A stretch of DNA of 64,000 nt from Pseudomonas brassicacearum subsp. brassicacearum (GTDB lineage Bacteria > Pseudomonadota > Gammaproteobacteria > Pseudomonadales > Pseudomonadaceae), in the NCBI RefSeq assembly GCF_008801605.1, contig NZ_VZPJ01000002.1:525829-589828 (forward strand). The letters run 5' to 3'. Position 1 is the stretch's first letter, and every line of letters begins with the position of its first letter. Of this stretch, positions 37,810 to 47,200 are shown piece by piece. The notes under the pieces were generated by a model that was not told where the DNA came from, made no database searches, and saw only the letters and a program-made list of their open reading frames with translations. The position numbers and the translations under genes are program-made.

Positions 37810-39009
37810 TCAGCTCAGAAATGTCTGCAGCAAGTCGTTGAGAAACAGCTGTCCGCGCTCGGTGGCCGCCAGACGTGTCGGTTCGACCTGCAACAACCCG
37901 CTTTGTTCGGCCTCGCGCCGGCCTTCGGCCAGGCTTTGCAGGGGCAGCCCGGTGCGCTCCGGGTACAGCCGCGCTTCCACGCCCGCGGTCAGGCGCAGGG
38001 CGTTCATCAGGAACTCGAACGGCAGCTCTTCGTTGGCCAGGGTTTTCTCGCCGGCCTGGAAGCTCTTGGCCGGGTTGAGGTAGTCCTTGGGCAGGCGGGT
38101 CTTCCAGGTGCGCACGATGCGCCCGTCCGGATGGCTGAGCTTGCCGTGGGCGCCGGCACCAATGCCGATGAAGTCGCCGAAGCTCCAGTAGTTGAGGTTA
38201 TGCCGCGCCGCCCGGCCGGGTTGGGCGTAGGCCGAGACTTCGTATTGGGCGTAGCCGTGTTCGGCCAGCAAGGCTTGCCCGGCTTCCTGGATGTCCCACA
38301 GCGTGTCGTCTTCGGGCAATGTCGGCGGCTGGTTCCAGAACACCGTATTCGGCTCCAGCGTCAGCTGGTACCAGGACAAATGCGTCGGCTTCAAGGCGAT
38401 GGCCTGGCGCAGGTCGCTCAAGGCGTCTTCCAGGGACTGGTCGGGCAGCCCATGCATCAGGTCCAGGTTGAAATTGTCGAAACCGGCCTGGCGAGCCATG
38501 CCGGCGGCGCGCACCGCCTCGTCGCCGTTGTGGATCCGGCCCAGGGCCTCGAGCTTGGCCTGCTGGAAACTCTGGATACCGATGGACAGGCGATTGATGC
38601 CCAAGGCCCGGTAAGCGACGAATTTTTCCTGCTCGAAGGTGCCGGGGTTGGCTTCCAGGGTGATTTCAATGTCCTGGGCGAACGGTATCCGCGCTTCCAC
38701 ACCCTTGAGCAATCGCCCCAAGGCTTGGGCGCTGAACAGGCTCGGGGTGCCGCCGCCGAAAAAGATCGAGCTCAACGGCCGACCATGAACCGCGTGCAGA
38801 TCCTGGTCGAGGTCGGCCAGCAAGGCGTCGACATATTCCTCTTCCGGCAACTGCGGGCTGGCGGTGTGGGAGTTGAAGTCGCAATACGGGCATTTGCGCA
38901 CGCACCACGGGATGTGGACGTACAACGCCAGGGGCGGCAGCACTGGCAGTGGCGCCCGAGGTGTTTGTACACCGCCATGGATCAGCGGTGCGGGAGTGTC
39001 GTCGATCAT
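37810..39009 (-). CDS. hemW: radical SAM heme chaperone
   Basis: A 399-residue HemN-like radical SAM protein. The cluster motif is CVRKCPYC (CxxxCxxC) in [16 protein letters not shown], followed by [10 protein letters not shown] and the [16 protein letters not shown] region. A C-terminal HemN domain follows. HemW family members bind heme and lack coproporphyrinogen oxidase activity. The start at 39009 forms an ATGA overlap with the rdgB stop; a longer frame would run into rdgB. It is coupled to rdgB, DUF4426 and metW upstream. Confidence 0.95.
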   Translation of the reverse strand: MIDDTPAPLIHGGVQTPRAPLPVLPPLALYVHIPWCVRKCPYCDFNSHTASPQLPEEEYVDALLADLDQDLHAVHGRPLSSIFFGGGTPSLFSAQALGRLLKGVEARIPFAQDIEITLEANPGTFEQEKFVAYRALGINRLSIGIQSFQQAKLEALGRIHNGDEAVRAAGMARQAGFDNFNLDLMHGLPDQSLEDALSDLRQAIALKPTHLSWYQLTLEPNTVFWNQPPTLPEDDTLWDIQEAGQALLAEHGYAQYEVSAYAQPGRAARHNLNYWSFGDFIGIGAGAHGKLSHPDGRIVRTWKTRLPKDYLNPAKSFQAGEKTLANEELPFEFLMNALRLTAGVEARLYPERTGLPLQSLAEGRREAEQSGLLQVEPTRLAATERGQLFLNDLLQTFLS

Positions 39010-39602
39010 TGCAGGCCCAGGCGTTGACGCAGCAGGGCCATGGCGCGGGCGCGGTGGCTCAGTTGATTCTTTTCCACCGGCCCCAGCTCGGCGCTGGAGC
39101 AATTGCGCTCCGGCACCCAGAACAACGGGTCATAGCCAAAACCGTGCTCGCCGCTGGCTTCGGTGAGAATGCGCCCGTGCCACAGGCCTTCGCAGAGGAT
39201 CGGCAATGGGTCATCGGCATGGCGGACCAGGGCCAGCACACACACGAACTGAGCGCCGCGCTCGGCTTCGGGCACGTCCTTGAGGGCGTCGAGCAGCTTG
39301 GCGTTGTTCGCCGCGTCACCTTTGCCGTCGGCGTAGCGGGCCGAGTAAATGCCTGGCGCGCCGCCCAGGAAGTCCACGGCCAGCCCGGAATCGTCGGCCA
39401 GCGCTGGCAGGCCCGAGATGCGTGCGGCATTGCGGGCCTTGAGGATGGCGTTCTCGACGAACGACAGGCCGGTCTCTTCCGGTTCCACCTGGCTGAACTC
39501 GCCAATCGAGCGCAACTGCACCGACCCGCCGAGCATGGCTTGCAGTTCCCTGAGTTTGCCGGCGTTGTGGCTGGCCAGTACGAGTTGGGTGAAGTTGATC
39601 AT
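39006..39602 (-). CDS. rdgB: dITP/XTP pyrophosphatase
   Basis: A 198-residue Ham1/RdgB house-cleaning enzyme that hydrolyses dITP, ITP and XTP to keep deaminated purines out of nucleic acid. It has the substrate motif [12 protein letters not shown] (SHNxxK), [15 protein letters not shown] with the metal-binding Asp pair, and the [16 protein letters not shown] loop. It overlaps both neighbours with ATGA junctions, so it is tightly coupled to DUF4426 and hemW. Confidence 0.97.
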   Translation of the reverse strand: MINFTQLVLASHNAGKLRELQAMLGGSVQLRSIGEFSQVEPEETGLSFVENAILKARNAARISGLPALADDSGLAVDFLGGAPGIYSARYADGKGDAANNAKLLDALKDVPEAERGAQFVCVLALVRHADDPLPILCEGLWHGRILTEASGEHGFGYDPLFWVPERNCSSAELGPVEKNQLSHRARAMALLRQRLGLQ

Positions 39603-40033
39603 TGGCCCGGAAACAGTTCCTGGTTGAAGTTGATGGTGTTGATCTTGTCGCCGGTTTGCACCTTGATTTCGAAGGTCCGGACTTCCTGTTGATCCACCGG
39701 ATACTGGGCGATGTAGTAGATCGCGCCTGGCTCGGTCACCTGCTTGAATTGCAGCGGGACGCTCTGGCTGGTGAGGTCTTTCACCGTGCCGCTGACCTGG
39801 GCCATCAAGGGCTTGCCATCCTTGAGCACCGAGATGTTGATCACGCCTTGTTGCTTGCTGCGAATCAGCTCGGCGGCCTTGGCGATGTCCGGTGTCAGGA
39901 AGGTGGAGTTGAAGGTGTTGTAGTGCACGGTGATATCACCGAACACTTCCTTGCGCTCGCCCTTGATAACGTCGGCGGCCATGGCGCCAACGCTCAGGCA
40001 AGCGGTGATGAGAAACAACGCTAGACGGTTCAT
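39599..40033 (-). CDS. DUF4426 exported protein
   Basis: A 144-residue protein with a signal peptide ([20 protein letters not shown]) and a beta-rich mature domain ([36 protein letters not shown]). It belongs to DUF4426, found almost only near metW and rdgB in gammaproteobacteria. It is likely periplasmic, function unknown. The start is 26 bases after the metW stop and the end overlaps rdgB by 4 bases. Confidence 0.85.
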   Translation of the reverse strand: MNRLALFLITACLSVGAMAADVIKGERKEVFGDITVHYNTFNSTFLTPDIAKAAELIRSKQQGVINISVLKDGKPLMAQVSGTVKDLTSQSVPLQFKQVTEPGAIYYIAQYPVDQQEVRTFEIKVQTGDKINTINFNQELFPGQ

Positions 40034-40059
40034 GTCGTGCTCCTGGTAAGGCCGGGGGC

Positions 40060-40680
40060 TTACACCGCGACCTGATAATCGGTAAGGCCTGGGCTGCTGA
40101 CCCGATAGATGCCTATCTCACCTAACAGATTAGGCCATAGCTTGCTGGCCCACCCGTGGCGGTGCTGTTGGTCCACGGCCAGGCGATCGATGACCTTGGC
40201 TTCACGCTCGCGGCACAGCGCCTCGAAATCCTCGAAGGTGCAGAAATGGATGTTCGGCGTGTTGTACCAGGTGTAGGGCAGGAACTCCGAAACCGGCATG
40301 CGGCCCTTGCTCGCCAGGTACCAGCGGCAACGCCAGTGGCCGAAGTTGGGGAAGGTGATGATGCACTGGCGTCCAACCCGCAGCATTTCGTCGAGGATCT
40401 TGTCCGGGTAGTGCACTGCTTGCAGCGCCTGGGTCATGACCACGATGTCGAAGCTGTTGCTGGCAAAGTTGCCCAGGCCCTTGTCCAGGTCCTGCTCGAT
40501 GACGTTGATGCCCTTGGCGACGCATTCGGCAATGTTGTCCGGGTCGTTTTCCAGGCCGTAGCCGCTGACTTGCTTGTTGTCCCGCAGCCAGGTCAGCAGT
40601 TCGCCGTTGCCGCAGCCCAGGTCGAGCACGCGGCTGCCGGCGGGGATCCATTCCTGGATGATTTCCAGATCGGCTCTCAT
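40060..40680 (-). CDS. metW: methionine biosynthesis protein MetW
   Basis: A 206-residue SAM-methyltransferase-fold protein. Motif I is VLDLGCGNGELLTWL and motif II-type DIVVMTQALQAVHYPD. MetW is needed with MetX for efficient acylation of homoserine in pseudomonads and relatives. It begins 7 bases after the metX stop, so the two are one operon. Enzymatic methyl transfer has not been shown for the family as far as I know. Confidence 0.95.
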   Translation of the reverse strand: MRADLEIIQEWIPAGSRVLDLGCGNGELLTWLRDNKQVSGYGLENDPDNIAECVAKGINVIEQDLDKGLGNFASNSFDIVVMTQALQAVHYPDKILDEMLRVGRQCIITFPNFGHWRCRWYLASKGRMPVSEFLPYTWYNTPNIHFCTFEDFEALCREREAKVIDRLAVDQQHRHGWASKLWPNLLGEIGIYRVSSPGLTDYQVAV

Positions 40681-40687
40681 GGCGTCC

Positions 40688-41827
40688 TCACAGCGTTATA
40701 CGGTTCATGTAGTTGCCGAACGCCTGCAGGTAGCGCGGGATCGGGATCAAAAAGGCGTCGTGACCCTGGGGCGCGTCGATTTCCAGGTAGCAGACGTCCT
40801 TGCGCGCGGCCATCAGCGCGTCCACCAGCTCCCGCGAGCGCGCCGGGGAGAAGCGCCAGTCGGTGGTGAACGACATCACGCAGAACTTGGCGGTGGCGTT
40901 GGCGAAGGTTTTCGCCAGGTTATCGTCGAAGTTCGCCGCCGGATCGAAGTAGTCCAGTGCCTTGGTCATCAGCAGGTACGTGTTGGCGTCAAAGCGCCCG
41001 GAGAACTCTTCACCCTGGTAACGCAGGTAGCTTTCGACCTGGAACTCGACGCTGTGGAAGTCGTAGTTGAGCTTTTCGCTCTTGAGGCCACGGCCGAATT
41101 TCTCGCCCATGGAGTCGTCGGACAGGTAGGTGATGTGCCCGACCATCCGCGCCAGCATCAGCCCGCGCTTGGGGATCACGCCGTGTTCCTGGAACGAGCC
41201 GCCATGGAACTCCGGGTCGGTGAGGATCGCCTGGCGCGCCACTTCGTTGAAGGCGATGTTCTGTGCCGACAGCTTGGGCGCCGAGGCGATTGCCAGGCAG
41301 TGGCGCACGCGGTCCGGGTAGGTGATGGTCCATTGCAGGGCCTGCATGCCTCCCAGGCTGCCACCGATCACGGCTGCCCACTGGCCGATCCCGAGGCGGT
41401 CGGCCAGGCGCGCCTGGCTGTGGACCCAGTCTTCCACGGTCAGCACCGGAAAATCGGCGCCGAAAGGTTTGCCGGTGTCCGGGTTGAGGCTGCTGGGGCC
41501 GGTGGAGCCGTTGCAGCCGCCCAGGTTGTTCAGGCTGACCACGAAGAACTTGCTGGTATCGATGGGCTTGCCCGGGCCGATGCAGCTGTCCCACCAACCG
41601 GGCTTGCGGTCGTCGATGCTGTGGTAGCCGGCGGCGTGGTGGTGCCCCGACAAGGCATGGCAAATCAGCACGGCATTGCTCGCCGTGGCATTGAGGGTGC
41701 CGTAGGTTTCGTAGATCAGGTCATAGGCTGGCAACGAACGGCCGCAGGCCAGGGCCAGGGGCTCGCTGAAATGCGCCATTTGCGGCGTCACCAGACCAAC
41801 GGAATCGGGGGGAAAGGCAGCTGGCAT
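40688..41827 (-). CDS. metX: homoserine O-succinyl/acetyltransferase MetX
   Basis: A 379-residue alpha/beta-hydrolase-fold enzyme that acylates homoserine as the first step to methionine. The nucleophile elbow is [10 protein letters not shown], the substrate region [19 protein letters not shown], and the late catalytic pair lies in SPARSREL and PQGHDAFL. Pseudomonas MetX usually uses succinyl-CoA despite the MetX fold. I chose the ATG at 41827, the family length. Upstream sequence is filled by a nested palindrome that starts 92 bases away. Confidence 0.96.
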   Translation of the reverse strand: MPAAFPPDSVGLVTPQMAHFSEPLALACGRSLPAYDLIYETYGTLNATASNAVLICHALSGHHHAAGYHSIDDRKPGWWDSCIGPGKPIDTSKFFVVSLNNLGGCNGSTGPSSLNPDTGKPFGADFPVLTVEDWVHSQARLADRLGIGQWAAVIGGSLGGMQALQWTITYPDRVRHCLAIASAPKLSAQNIAFNEVARQAILTDPEFHGGSFQEHGVIPKRGLMLARMVGHITYLSDDSMGEKFGRGLKSEKLNYDFHSVEFQVESYLRYQGEEFSGRFDANTYLLMTKALDYFDPAANFDDNLAKTFANATAKFCVMSFTTDWRFSPARSRELVDALMAARKDVCYLEIDAPQGHDAFLIPIPRYLQAFGNYMNRITL

Positions 41828-41918
41828 CGACCCTGCTCGCGTTGAAATGAGGCGTAAGTCTAAAGACCGCTGTGGCAGGCGGCAAGCAAAGGTGCGGCTG
41901 ATTGTCCGCCGTTGTTTT

Positions 41919-42100
41919 TGTGGCGAGGGAGCTTGCTCCCGCTGGGGCGCGAAGCGGCCCTGTAGGAGCTGTCGAGTGCAACGAGGCTGCGATCTTTCCC
42001 CTGTGTACCGTGGGGCCAAAGCGAAAGATCAAAACAAAAGATCGCAGCCTCCGGCAGCTTCTACAGGTGCCACCCAGCGGAAGCAGGCTCCCTCGCCACA
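41919..42100. repeat. nested palindrome of a second repeat family
   Basis: Outer arms TGTGGCGAGGGAGCTTGCTC and GAAGCAGGCTCCCTCGCCAC/A (ending 42100) enclose inner arms TGTAGGAGCTG...GGCTGCGATCTTTC (from 41961) and GAAAGATC...GATCGCAGCCTCCGGCAGCT (to 42065). The two layers are different dispersed Pseudomonas repeats, sharing roughly one centre near 42010. It occupies most of the gap between metX and the yggU-like gene. No gene is seen in this region. Confidence 0.88.
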
Positions 42101-42130
42101 GGGTTAACTATGCCCCCGATCCAAGCCGGA

Positions 42131-42424
42131 TCAGGTGGGCCGGACGAGGCCCGGCAACTCCGGCAGTTTCTTCGGTGAATGGATGCGCACCCGTTTCTGC
42201 CGGTTCAATTCGCCACTGACCAGGCTGACCTGGCTCTTGGACACGCCAAACGCCTTGGCCAGGAACGCCATCAGGTACGCATTGGCCTTGCCTTCGACCG
42301 GCGGGGCGGTGAGGCGGATCTTCAGGCGGTCACCGTGCAGCCCGGCGAAATCATCGCTGCGGGCTGCCGGTTGCAGGTGACACTCCAGGATCAGGTCGTC
42401 GCCATCCCAGCGAAAGTAGCTCAC
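42131..42424 (-). CDS. yggU: DUF167 protein (YggU-like)
   Basis: A 97-residue protein of the DUF167 fold, with characteristic LQPAARSDDFAGLHGDRLKIRL and PPVEGKANAYLMAFLAKAFG. Function unknown. It lies 5 bases after the YggT gene and closes the yggS-proC-yggT-yggU operon, an order common in gammaproteobacteria. Confidence 0.9.
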   Translation of the reverse strand: MSYFRWDGDDLILECHLQPAARSDDFAGLHGDRLKIRLTAPPVEGKANAYLMAFLAKAFGVSKSQVSLVSGELNRQKRVRIHSPKKLPELPGLVRPT

Positions 42425-42429
42425 GTGGG

Positions 42430-43020
42430 TCAGATCAGCAGGCGCAGGATTTCCGGCATCATGGTGATCGCCGCCAGGTTGTTGATCACCAGCATGTCGA
42501 TCAGCTTGAGCACCATGAACGCCAGGATCGGCGAGATATCCAGGCCACCGAGGTTCGGCAGGATGCGGCGGAACGGCGCCAGGGCCGGCTCGCAGATCTG
42601 GTTCACCAGTTCGGCGCCCGGGTTATGGCTGCCCGGCGCGACCCACGACAGGATCACGCTGATGATCAGGGCGAAGAAGAAAATCTTCAGGAACAGCGCG
42701 GTCACGCCAATGATCGACCAGATCAGCAGTTGCAGCGGGTTGCCGGTGGTGCCGTAGGTCAGCAGCAGGGTCAGGGCCATCAGCGCCAGTTGCACGAGGA
42801 TCGCCAGGACCAGCGACGACATGTCCAGGCCGAACAGGCTCGGGATGATCCGACGCAGCGGCTTGAGCAGTGGCTGGGTGGCCTTGACGATGAACTGGCA
42901 CAGCGGGTTGTAGAAGTTGGCGCGCACCAGTTGCAGCACGAAGCGCAGCAGCACGATCAGCAGGTACAGGCTGCCGAGGGTTTGCAGCACGTAGACCGCT
43001 GCAGTGTTCAATCCAATCAT
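42430..43020 (-). CDS. yggT: YggT family membrane protein
   Basis: A 196-residue inner-membrane protein with two YGGT repeats, each a membrane segment plus a re-entrant motif: residues 8-45 (YVLQTLGSLYLLIVLLRFVL) with CQFIVKATQPLLKPLRRIIP, and the second repeat with NQICEPALAPFRRILP. Total four or more segments. It has been linked to turgor and osmotic tolerance in E. coli. 10 bases after proC. Confidence 0.9.
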   Translation of the reverse strand: MIGLNTAAVYVLQTLGSLYLLIVLLRFVLQLVRANFYNPLCQFIVKATQPLLKPLRRIIPSLFGLDMSSLVLAILVQLALMALTLLLTYGTTGNPLQLLIWSIIGVTALFLKIFFFALIISVILSWVAPGSHNPGAELVNQICEPALAPFRRILPNLGGLDISPILAFMVLKLIDMLVINNLAAITMMPEILRLLI

Positions 43021-43030
43021 GAATGGCTCC

Positions 43031-43849
43031 TTATTGGCCCAGTTGTTCGGCCATTTCGGCCGAGCGGTGCGCGGCGGCGCCGAGTGCTTTTTCCACCAGG
43101 GCTTCGAAGCCCCCGGCCTGGAACGATTTGATGGCCGCTTCGGTGGTGCCGGCCGGCGAGGTCACGCGGCGGCGCAGCTCGGCGGCATCGACGTCGCTGG
43201 ACACCGCCATGTGCGCGGCACCGAGGGCGGTCTGCAAGGTCAGCCTGGCGGCGGTTTCCCGGGGCAGGCCGAGTTTCTCGCCGGCGGCGGTCATGGCTTC
43301 GATCAGCAGGAAGAAGTACGCCGGGCCCGAGCCGGAGACGGCGGTGACGGCGTCCAGTTGCTGTTCGGTGTCCAGCCACAGTGCCAGGCCGACAGCCGAC
43401 AGCAGTTCTTCGGCCTGCTGGCGTTGTGCAGCGGACACTTGGGAAGTGGCGAACAGGCCGCTGACGCCCTGGCGCAGCAGTGCCGGGGTGTTGGGCATGC
43501 AGCGTACGATCGGCTGCTCGCCGAGCCATTTGTTCATGCTGGCGCACGTGATGCCGGCGGCAATCGACACCACCAGTTGATGAGGCTTGAGACTTGGGCG
43601 CAGGGCCGCGCAGACGGTTTTCATCGCCTGCGGCTTGACCGCCAGCACGATGACGTCCGCGCCGTCGATGGCCTGGGCGTTGTTGGCGAAGGTTTCGATA
43701 CCGTGTTCGGCGCTCACCCGGGTGCGGGTCTCTTCGCCCGGATCGCTGGCGCGGATCAGGGAAGCGTCCAGGCCCTTGGCCCGCAGGCCGCCGATCAGGC
43801 TGGCGGCCATGTTGCCGGCGCCGATGAAGGCAATACGCGTGTTGCTCAT
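43031..43849 (-). CDS. proC: pyrroline-5-carboxylate reductase
   Basis: Reduces pyrroline-5-carboxylate to proline with NADPH. The 272-residue enzyme has the Rossmann motif FIGAGNMAASLIGGL, the MPNTPALLRQGVSGLFA segment with the catalytic region and SGSGPAYFFLLIEAM. It follows yggS by 35 bases and is followed closely by yggT, so it belongs to that operon. Confidence 0.97.
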   Translation of the reverse strand: MSNTRIAFIGAGNMAASLIGGLRAKGLDASLIRASDPGEETRTRVSAEHGIETFANNAQAIDGADVIVLAVKPQAMKTVCAALRPSLKPHQLVVSIAAGITCASMNKWLGEQPIVRCMPNTPALLRQGVSGLFATSQVSAAQRQQAEELLSAVGLALWLDTEQQLDAVTAVSGSGPAYFFLLIEAMTAAGEKLGLPRETAARLTLQTALGAAHMAVSSDVDAAELRRRVTSPAGTTEAAIKSFQAGGFEALVEKALGAAAHRSAEMAEQLGQ

Positions 43850-43884
43850 GACAGGTCCTTATAAAGAGATGAGTCGGCCATGTT

Positions 43885-44571
43885 TCAGGATTGACCGTAG
43901 TCGCGGGCACCAAACAGGGCAGTACCGATGCGCACCCAGGTGGCGCCCTGGGCAATGGCCGACTCAAGGTCGTGGCTCATGCCCATGGAAAGGGTGTCCA
44001 GCGGTAGCGCCAGGCTGGCTTGCAGGCGTTCAACGGCGGCGAAGGCGGCGTCCTGGGCGGCGCGGTCTTCGGTGGGTTCGGGAATCGCCATCAACCCGCG
44101 CAGTTTCAGGCGGGGCAGGGCGCTGATGGCGTTGGCCAGGGCGGGTAGGTCCGCCGGGGTGCAGCCGGATTTGCTGGCTTCACCGCTGACGTTGACCTGA
44201 ATGCAGATATTCAGCGGTGGCAAGTCGGCCGGGCGCTGCTCGGACAGGCGCTGTGCAATTTTCAAGCGATCCACGGAATGCACCCAGTCGAAATGTTCGG
44301 CGATAGCGCGCGTCTTGTTCGATTGAATGGGGCCGATGAAGTGCCAGATCAAGGGCAGGTCGGTCAGTTCGAGCTGTTTGCCCAAGGCTTCTTGCAGGTA
44401 GTTCTCGCCGAAGTCCCGCAGGCCGGCAGCATAGGCTTCGCGCAGGGCCTGGACGGGTTTGGTCTTGCTCACGGCCAGCAGTTTGACACTGTGTTCGGCA
44501 CGCTGGGCGGCCTGCTCCGCAGCGCGGATGCGCGAACTAACCTGAGCGATGTTGTCTGCTATCGTGGACAT
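43885..44571 (-). CDS. yggS: PLP homeostasis protein YggS/PLPBP
   Basis: A 228-residue single-domain PLP-binding protein that balances free vitamin B6 and amino-acid pools. The PLP lysine is in KLLAVSKTKPVQALREA, and phosphate-binding residues are in GMSHDLESAIAQGATWVRIGTALFG. It is the first gene of the proC operon and is divergent from pilT with a 53-base gap. Confidence 0.95.
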   Translation of the reverse strand: MSTIADNIAQVSSRIRAAEQAAQRAEHSVKLLAVSKTKPVQALREAYAAGLRDFGENYLQEALGKQLELTDLPLIWHFIGPIQSNKTRAIAEHFDWVHSVDRLKIAQRLSEQRPADLPPLNICIQVNVSGEASKSGCTPADLPALANAISALPRLKLRGLMAIPEPTEDRAAQDAAFAAVERLQASLALPLDTLSMGMSHDLESAIAQGATWVRIGTALFGARDYGQS

Positions 44572-44624
44572 AAAGAAGCGCCAGCGGTGAGGTTCGCGGC
44601 ATTCTACTGGAATTGAGGAGCGCT

Positions 44625-45659
44625 ATGGATATCACTGAGTTACTGGCGTTCAGCGCCAAGCAGGGCGCGTCGGACCTGCACCTGTCCGCCGGGCTGCCAC
44701 CGATGATCCGCGTCGATGGCGATGTCAGGCGCATCAACCTGCCGGCACTGGACCACAAGCAGGTTCATGAACTGATCTACGACATCATGAACGACCGGCA
44801 GCGAGTAGATTACGAAAAGTTTCTGGAGACTGACTTTTCTTTCGAGGTACCGGGCGTCGCGCGGTTCCGGGTCAACGCTTTCAACCAGAATCGCGGTGCG
44901 GGGGCGGTGTTTCGGACCATTCCGTCGAAAGTCCTGACCATGGAAGACCTGGGGATGGGCGAGGTGTTTCGCAAAGTGACCGAGGCGCCTCGTGGGCTGG
45001 TGTTGGTGACCGGGCCGACCGGGTCAGGCAAATCCACCACCCTGGCGGCCATGATCGATTACTTGAACAGCCACAAGCACCATCACATCCTCACCATCGA
45101 AGACCCTATCGAATTCGTTCACGAACCGCGCAAATGCCTGATCAACCAGCGTGAGGTGCACCGCGACACCCAGGGTTTCTCCACGGCCCTGCGTTCGGCC
45201 CTGCGGGAGGACCCGGACGTGATCCTGGTGGGGGAGATGCGCGACCTTGAAACCATTCGCCTGGCGCTGACCGCCGCGGAAACCGGGCACCTGGTGTTCG
45301 GCACCCTGCATACCACGTCGGCGGCCAAGACCATCGACCGGGTGGTGGACGTGTTCCCTGGTGACGAGAAGTCCATGGTTCGCTCGATGTTGTCGGAATC
45401 GTTGCAGGCGGTGATTTCCCAGACGCTGGTCAAGAAAATCGGCGGCGGCCGGATCGCGGCGCATGAAATCATGCTGGGTACCTCGGCCATCCGGAACCTG
45501 ATCCGCGAAGACAAGGTGGCGCAGATGTACTCGGCCATCCAGACCGGCGGTTCGCTGGGGATGCAGACGCTGGACATGTGCCTGAAGGACTTGGTGAACA
45601 AGGGGCTGATCAGCCGCGAACATGCGCGGGAGCGGGCGCGTACGCCGGATAACTTCTAG
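44625..45659 (+). CDS. pilT: type IV pilus retraction ATPase
   Basis: A 344-residue hexameric ATPase that drives pilus retraction. Motifs: Walker A VTGPTGSGKSTTLAAM, the Asp box TIEDPIEFVHEPRK, Walker B LREDPDVILVGEMRD, the His box ETGHLVFGTLHTTSAAKTIDR and the PilT-specific AIRNLIREDK. GAGGAG lies 7 bases before the ATG. In P. aeruginosa pilU follows immediately; here a REP doublet and an unrelated hydrolase on the other strand follow instead. Confidence 0.97.
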   Translation: MDITELLAFSAKQGASDLHLSAGLPPMIRVDGDVRRINLPALDHKQVHELIYDIMNDRQRVDYEKFLETDFSFEVPGVARFRVNAFNQNRGAGAVFRTIPSKVLTMEDLGMGEVFRKVTEAPRGLVLVTGPTGSGKSTTLAAMIDYLNSHKHHHILTIEDPIEFVHEPRKCLINQREVHRDTQGFSTALRSALREDPDVILVGEMRDLETIRLALTAAETGHLVFGTLHTTSAAKTIDRVVDVFPGDEKSMVRSMLSESLQAVISQTLVKKIGGGRIAAHEIMLGTSAIRNLIREDKVAQMYSAIQTGGSLGMQTLDMCLKDLVNKGLISREHARERARTPDNF

Positions 45660-45680
45660 AGGGGTGGTGCTTTTGCAGGC

Positions 45681-45759
45681 CTCATCGCGAGCAAGCTCGC
45701 TCCCACAGGACTTTCAGCGAATGGAAATCCAGTGTGGGAGCGAGCTTGCTCGCGATGAG
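45681..45759. repeat. REP doublet, outward
   Basis: Left element CTCATCGCGAGCAAGCTCGC from 45681, right element GCGAGCTTGCTCGCGATGAG ending 45759. It ends in GCGATGAG on the outside. Between convergent pilT and the NlpC/P60 gene, in the place where pilU would be expected. Confidence 0.9.
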
Positions 45760-45787
45760 GTCATCAGCTACAGCAAAAGTGCCGGAA

Positions 45788-46399
45788 TCAGCGCTGAACC
45801 ACGCGCATCGCACCCGGCTCTTTCGGCAGCACGCGCTTGGCCACCACGTAGTGAGTGTCCCAGTACGGCTTGTTCAAGGTGTCGATGCTCACCGACTTGC
45901 CACGGCGCGGGGCGTGGATGAAGCGGTCGTTGCCCAGGTAGATGGCCACGTGGTTGACCCGGCGGCTCTTGAGCTTGAAGAAGATCAGGTCGCCGGGCTT
46001 GAGGTCCTTGCGATCGACTTTCTCGCCATGACCGGCGGCCATGGCGTTGGAGGTGCGCGGAAGGTCGAAGGTAGCGTCGTTGAAGGCGTATTTCACCAGT
46101 CCGCTGCAATCGAAACCTTTACTTGGGCTACTGCCGCCCCAACGATAAGGTGTGCCGAGTACATTCACGGCGCGGCTCAACACATTGCTGCTCGCTTTGG
46201 TCGCCATCGGCGGGACCAGCTTGCTGTTGGCTGTGCTCACGCGCTGGGCGCCTGGCTTGTTCTTGCTCAAGGAAGCAGAAACATGGGATTTCGGGGTATA
46301 GCCGTTGACGTTGGGAAGACGTTGCTCACGATTGGTGGCGTGGGCGGCCAGTGGCAATAATAGGCAAATGGTTAGCCATGTCTTGAAAAATGGACGCAT
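45788..46399 (-). CDS. NlpC/P60 cell-wall hydrolase
   Basis: A 203-residue exported cysteine peptidase acting on peptidoglycan stems. Signal peptide MRPFFKTWLTICLLLPLAAHA, then a linker of about 65 residues, then the NlpC/P60 domain with the catalytic Cys in GFDCSGLVKYAF, the His in RRVNHVAIYLG and the third residue His in RFIHAPRRG. It should cleave gamma-D-Glu-diaminopimelate bonds in the periplasm. It is a single gene; no lipobox is present. Confidence 0.92.
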   Translation of the reverse strand: MRPFFKTWLTICLLLPLAAHATNREQRLPNVNGYTPKSHVSASLSKNKPGAQRVSTANSKLVPPMATKASSNVLSRAVNVLGTPYRWGGSSPSKGFDCSGLVKYAFNDATFDLPRTSNAMAAGHGEKVDRKDLKPGDLIFFKLKSRRVNHVAIYLGNDRFIHAPRRGKSVSIDTLNKPYWDTHYVVAKRVLPKEPGAMRVVQR

Positions 46400-46648
46400 T
46401 AGGCAAGGCTCTTAAAGGTTGGCGCGCAACTTTATAACAGCTTTTTTTGCGTTTCCGAGGCCGTTTGTCGATTCGAAACGCAGCGCAAAACCCAGCAAAA
46501 TGCGACAAATTGACCTGATTGTCTGACAGAACCCCTATACCACGGGGCTTTCGCCGGCTCGAGTCGCCGAGGACCGCTTGTCGGCTGGACACGAAAAAGT
46601 CACAAAAACTCCGAAAAAATTTATCTATCGAGGCAAAAGAGGCCATTC

Positions 46649-47077
46649 ATGAACAGCTATCAGCAGGATGCAATCCGCGATACTCACAGCAAGGTCATTG
46701 GGTATCTGCTGTGGATTTTCGGTTTCACCGGTGCCCATCGTTTCTATTACGGCAAGCCGGTCACGGGCACGATCTGGTTCTTCACCTTCGGCCTGCTGGG
46801 CATTGGCTGGCTGATCGACTTGTTCCTGATTCCGGCCATGGATCGCGAAGCGGACCTGCGTTTCACCCCGGGGCCTATCGAATACAGCGTGGCGTGGATT
46901 CTGTTGACGTTTCTCGGGGTGCTGGGCGTACACCGCATGTACCAGGGCAAATGGCTCAGCGGGATTCTCTACCTGCTGACCGGCGGGGTGTTTTTCCTGG
47001 GGGTTCTGTATGACTTCTGGACGCTGAATGATCAGGTGTCGATTCGTAATGCGCAGAAGCGTGGGGCTTTTCAGTAA
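46649..47077 (+). CDS. TM2 domain protein with a duplicated hairpin
   Basis: A 142-residue membrane protein with two TM2-like hairpins: residues 16-52 (GYLLWIFGFTGAHRFYYGKP) and about 80-128 (WILLTFLGVLGVHRMYQGKW). Each has the G-x-H-R-F/M-Y-x-G-K turn that defines TM2. The repeat implies an internal duplication. Function unknown. A ribosome site is unclear; the AT-rich upstream region (46440-46640) likely holds its promoter. Confidence 0.85.
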   Translation: MNSYQQDAIRDTHSKVIGYLLWIFGFTGAHRFYYGKPVTGTIWFFTFGLLGIGWLIDLFLIPAMDREADLRFTPGPIEYSVAWILLTFLGVLGVHRMYQGKWLSGILYLLTGGVFFLGVLYDFWTLNDQVSIRNAQKRGAFQ

Positions 47078-47091
47078 GACCGGGTCGCCTG

Positions 47092-47184
47092 CATCGCGAG
47101 CAAGCTCGCTCCCACACTGGATCGAGGTGTTCACGGGGCATGTGTTCACCAAAGATCCCTGTGGGAGCGAGCTTGCTCGCGATG
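47092..47184. repeat. REP doublet, outward
   Basis: Left element CATCGCGAGCAAGCTCGCTC from 47092, right element GAGCGAGCTTGCTCGCGATG ending 47184. The fourth outward copy in the window. Between convergent genes (TM2 protein and pyrC'). Confidence 0.9.
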
Positions 47185-47200
47185 AGAGCGACGCAGTTTT

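Noticed and set aside
41828..42130. SAM or SAH riboswitch ahead of metX
   Set aside because: The region is occupied by nested dispersed palindromes and shows no aptamer consensus that I can recognise.
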